From NCBI GenBank assembly GCA_020350305.1, contig CP070709.1:63681-70870 (forward strand): a stretch of DNA of 7,190 bases, written 5' to 3'. Position 1 is the first letter of the stretch, and every line of letters starts with the position of its first letter. This stretch comes from Candidatus Bathyarchaeota archaeon. GTDB lineage: Archaea > Thermoproteota > Bathyarchaeia > Bathyarchaeales > Bathyarchaeaceae. The position numbers were made by a program, and so were the translations under genes. The notes under the pieces were generated by a model. It saw nothing but the letters and a program-made list of their open reading frames with translations, was not told where the DNA came from and ran no database searches. Shown here piece by piece: positions 6,261 through 7,190 of this stretch.

Positions 6261-6270
6261 ATGCATGCAT
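6261..6270. repeat. TGCATGCA element, copy 4
   Basis: ATGCATGCAT contains the octamer TGCATGCA (6262-6269). It is preceded by the palindrome AACCGGTT (6252-6259), so two palindromes stand side by side, as at copy 1. This copy is between converging genes, where no promoter is expected. Confidence 0.6.
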
Positions 6271-6468
6271 TTTGGATTTTGGCGAAGGCAGGTGAAGTCT
6301 CCCCACGACATAATCTTTGTGTGCTCTCTAATCATAAAATTAACGTTCTTCAGATTAAAGAAAAGCCTTAGAAATCCTCGGAAACATTGGCATTTCTATC
6401 AGATAATCTAAATGGCATCAACTAAAATCGTTTGCGGACAAACCAACCATTGTGCACGCGCTAGTTAG

Positions 6469-6516
6469 AACTGAAGGACTTCAAGTTAGAGCATATTATC
6501 GAAATAGGTCTCTAAC
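6469..6516 (-). terminator. Inverted repeats at the 3' end of the membrane-protein gene
   Basis: GTTAGAG (6485-6491) and CTCTAAC (6510-6516) are exact inverted copies straddling the TAA stop at 6496-6498. A second small stem, AACTGAAG-GA-CTTCAAGTT with one bulged A (6469-6487), overlaps it by three bases. These could be alternative 3'-end structures of the minus-strand transcript. No long T-run follows on that strand, so terminator function is a guess. Confidence 0.3.
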
Positions 6517-6915
6517 ACGCCAGAGGTAGAAAATCAGAAAAATGGCTACAATAACCGCTAGTATCTGAGGAAAAATAATCTCCATAAGATATGGTGGGCC
6601 AGCCTGAGCTACGTCTACGAATATTTCCACCGAAGCGTAGATATAGAAACCAGCGACAAACTGTGAGACAACGTAGCCATATCGTTTTAGCTTCCATAAA
6701 CCGATTGCCGCAATTATTGAGGCGGGTGCGTTAACCAATATGTCAGCTATTGGAAAGCTATAGTCTACTCCCTCAGGAAAGCTAAGAATAAAACCCTCTC
6801 CCCATAGAAACATGGATCCAACAAAAGCGAATACACCGAATAGAAAGAGCAAAATCGATAATATTTTGATAGGAACAGGTGTGGCTGTTTTCATTTCTTT
6901 TTCAAGTTTGCTCAA
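6496..6915 (-). CDS. Small four-pass membrane protein of unknown function
   Basis: I do not recognise this 139-residue protein. It has a charged N-terminus (SKLEKEMK) and four predicted membrane segments at about 16-38, 57-75, 80-102 and 111-132. A basic turn, KLKRYG (75-80), lies between segments two and three, and a basic tail, WRVRDLFR, ends it. There are no cysteines or histidines and no obvious catalytic or metal-binding residues. The basic turn and tail suggest both ends face the cytoplasm. The start is uncertain: a TTG at 6913-6915 gives 139 residues and an ATG at 6892-6894 gives 132; neither has a good ribosome-binding site. The gene stands alone, convergent with the protease, with its own promoter-like region and an inverted repeat upstream. 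Confidence 0.7.
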   Translation of the reverse strand: MSKLEKEMKTATPVPIKILSILLFLFGVFAFVGSMFLWGEGFILSFPEGVDYSFPIADILVNAPASIIAAIGLWKLKRYGYVVSQFVAGFYIYASVEIFVDVAQAGPPYLMEIIFPQILAVIVAIFLIFYLWRVRDLFR

Positions 6916-6930
6916 CCTAAAACATCCCTA

Positions 6931-6949
6931 AAGCAGATGCATACTGCTT
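6931..6949. promoter_or_regulatory. Inverted repeat, candidate operator of the membrane-protein gene
   Basis: AAGCAG-ATGCATA-CTGCTT has exact 6-base arms around a spacer containing the palindrome ATGCAT. It lies 16-34 bases upstream of the TTG start and over the transcription start predicted from the TATA-like box at 6964-6971. A repressor bound here would block initiation. Confidence 0.45.
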
Positions 6950-6963
6950 GTCACTAAGATGTA

Positions 6964-6976
6964 TTTTTAAATTCTT
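6964..6976 (-). promoter_or_regulatory. Candidate TATA/BRE promoter of the membrane-protein gene
   Basis: On the minus strand AAGAATTTAAAAA gives a purine-rich BRE-like lead and the TATA-like TTTAAAAA (6964-6971). Transcription would start near 6942 and give a leader of about 27 bases to the TTG start. Confidence 0.45.
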
Positions 6977-7190
6977 ATGGTTTGTGGAAGAAACTCTAGT
7001 CAATCAGATTGGATAATCAAACCTTTCACTTATCCTTCCAGAAACTCAGAATCGGACATTTTCACGTTAAATAGGCTTATATTTTGTCCGCTTTAAAGAG
7101 GTTCAAACTGCAAGGTGAGACCAAGCTTTAGTCTAGCGATTGAGCAGGCATTATTGTGTCTTTTTTTATGAGGTAAAAGCCTATCGGAAA
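6977..7190. other. Right-edge region without a supported gene
   Basis: I see no complete gene here. An inverted repeat CGGACA (7053-7058) / TGTCCG (7085-7090) encloses an AT-rich stretch, and a T7 run lies near 7161-7167. Short frames run off the right edge: minus-strand frames with stops at 7128-7130 and 7093-7095, and a plus frame open from 7137. They are too short to judge whether a neighbouring gene ends or begins here. Confidence 0.4.

Larger units (their letters stand above)
6170..6495. other. Convergent intergenic region after the protease
   Basis: These 326 bases separate two tail-to-tail genes. I see T-rich terminator-like tracts just after the protease stop, a direct repeat TTTTACACA (6201-6209 and 6212-6220), AACCGGTT (6252-6259) placed one base before an ATGCATGCAT element, and hairpins near the end of the membrane-protein gene. 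The short open frames across 6144-6335 (-) and 6226-6411 (+) are not coding-like. No RNA gene is recognisable. Confidence 0.55.

Noticed and set aside
6144..6335. Minus-strand frame overlapping the protease 3' end
   Set aside because: It is antisense to the protease end and the terminator tracts, with no start signals or homology.
7093..7190. Minus-strand frames running in from the right edge
   Set aside because: Two frames are open for 20 and about 31 codons, too short to tell a real gene end from chance.
1..7190. CRISPR array, tRNA, rRNA or insertion sequence
   Set aside because: No regularly spaced repeats, cloverleaf-like sequence, rRNA-like stretch or transposase reading frame was seen on either strand.

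Overview
The window looks archaeal, most likely a mesophilic member of the Thermoproteota such as a Bathyarchaeia-like lineage. The reasons are TATA-like boxes about 25-45 bases ahead of genes, TTG starts, a separate class I fumarase alpha subunit, a very small ribbon-helix-helix regulator, a B12-dependent radical SAM protein and a large secreted zincin with Ig-like modules. The taxonomic placement is inference; no rRNA or tRNA is present to anchor it.

Layout: five genes, each on the opposite strand to its neighbour, so there are no operons. (1) 15-173 (-) is a 52-residue protein resembling CopG/ribbon-helix-helix DNA-binding proteins. A 14-bp perfect palindrome lies ahead of it. (2) 474-1904 (+) is a B12-binding-domain/radical SAM protein of unknown substrate. 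(3) 1897-2781 (-) is the alpha subunit of a class I fumarase or related hydro-lyase. It meets gene 2 tail-to-tail with an 8-base overlap, so no beta subunit follows it. (4) 3206-6169 (+) is a roughly 987-residue exported protein. It has a HEYGH...EGWAEF metalloprotease core, then repeated Ig-like modules, an InlB-like module and a C-terminal domain with a calcium-loop-like motif. (5) 6496-6915 (-) is a 139-residue protein with four predicted membrane segments and no recognised function.

The intergenic regions (about 300, 424, 326 and 275 bases) are rich in short symmetric sequences. The most striking is TGCATGCA, which occurs at four separate loci, all between genes and none inside one, with a fifth shorter variant. 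Other symmetric sites sit where transcription of neighbouring genes is predicted to start (201-214 and 6931-6949).

No shared pathway links the five genes. Each looks independently transcribed. The window contains no CRISPR array, tRNA, rRNA, insertion sequence or recognisable defence system. The best leads are the intergenic TGCATGCA element, the regulator with its palindrome, the modular protease, the orphan fumarase subunit, and marked codon-use shifts inside the radical SAM and protease genes.
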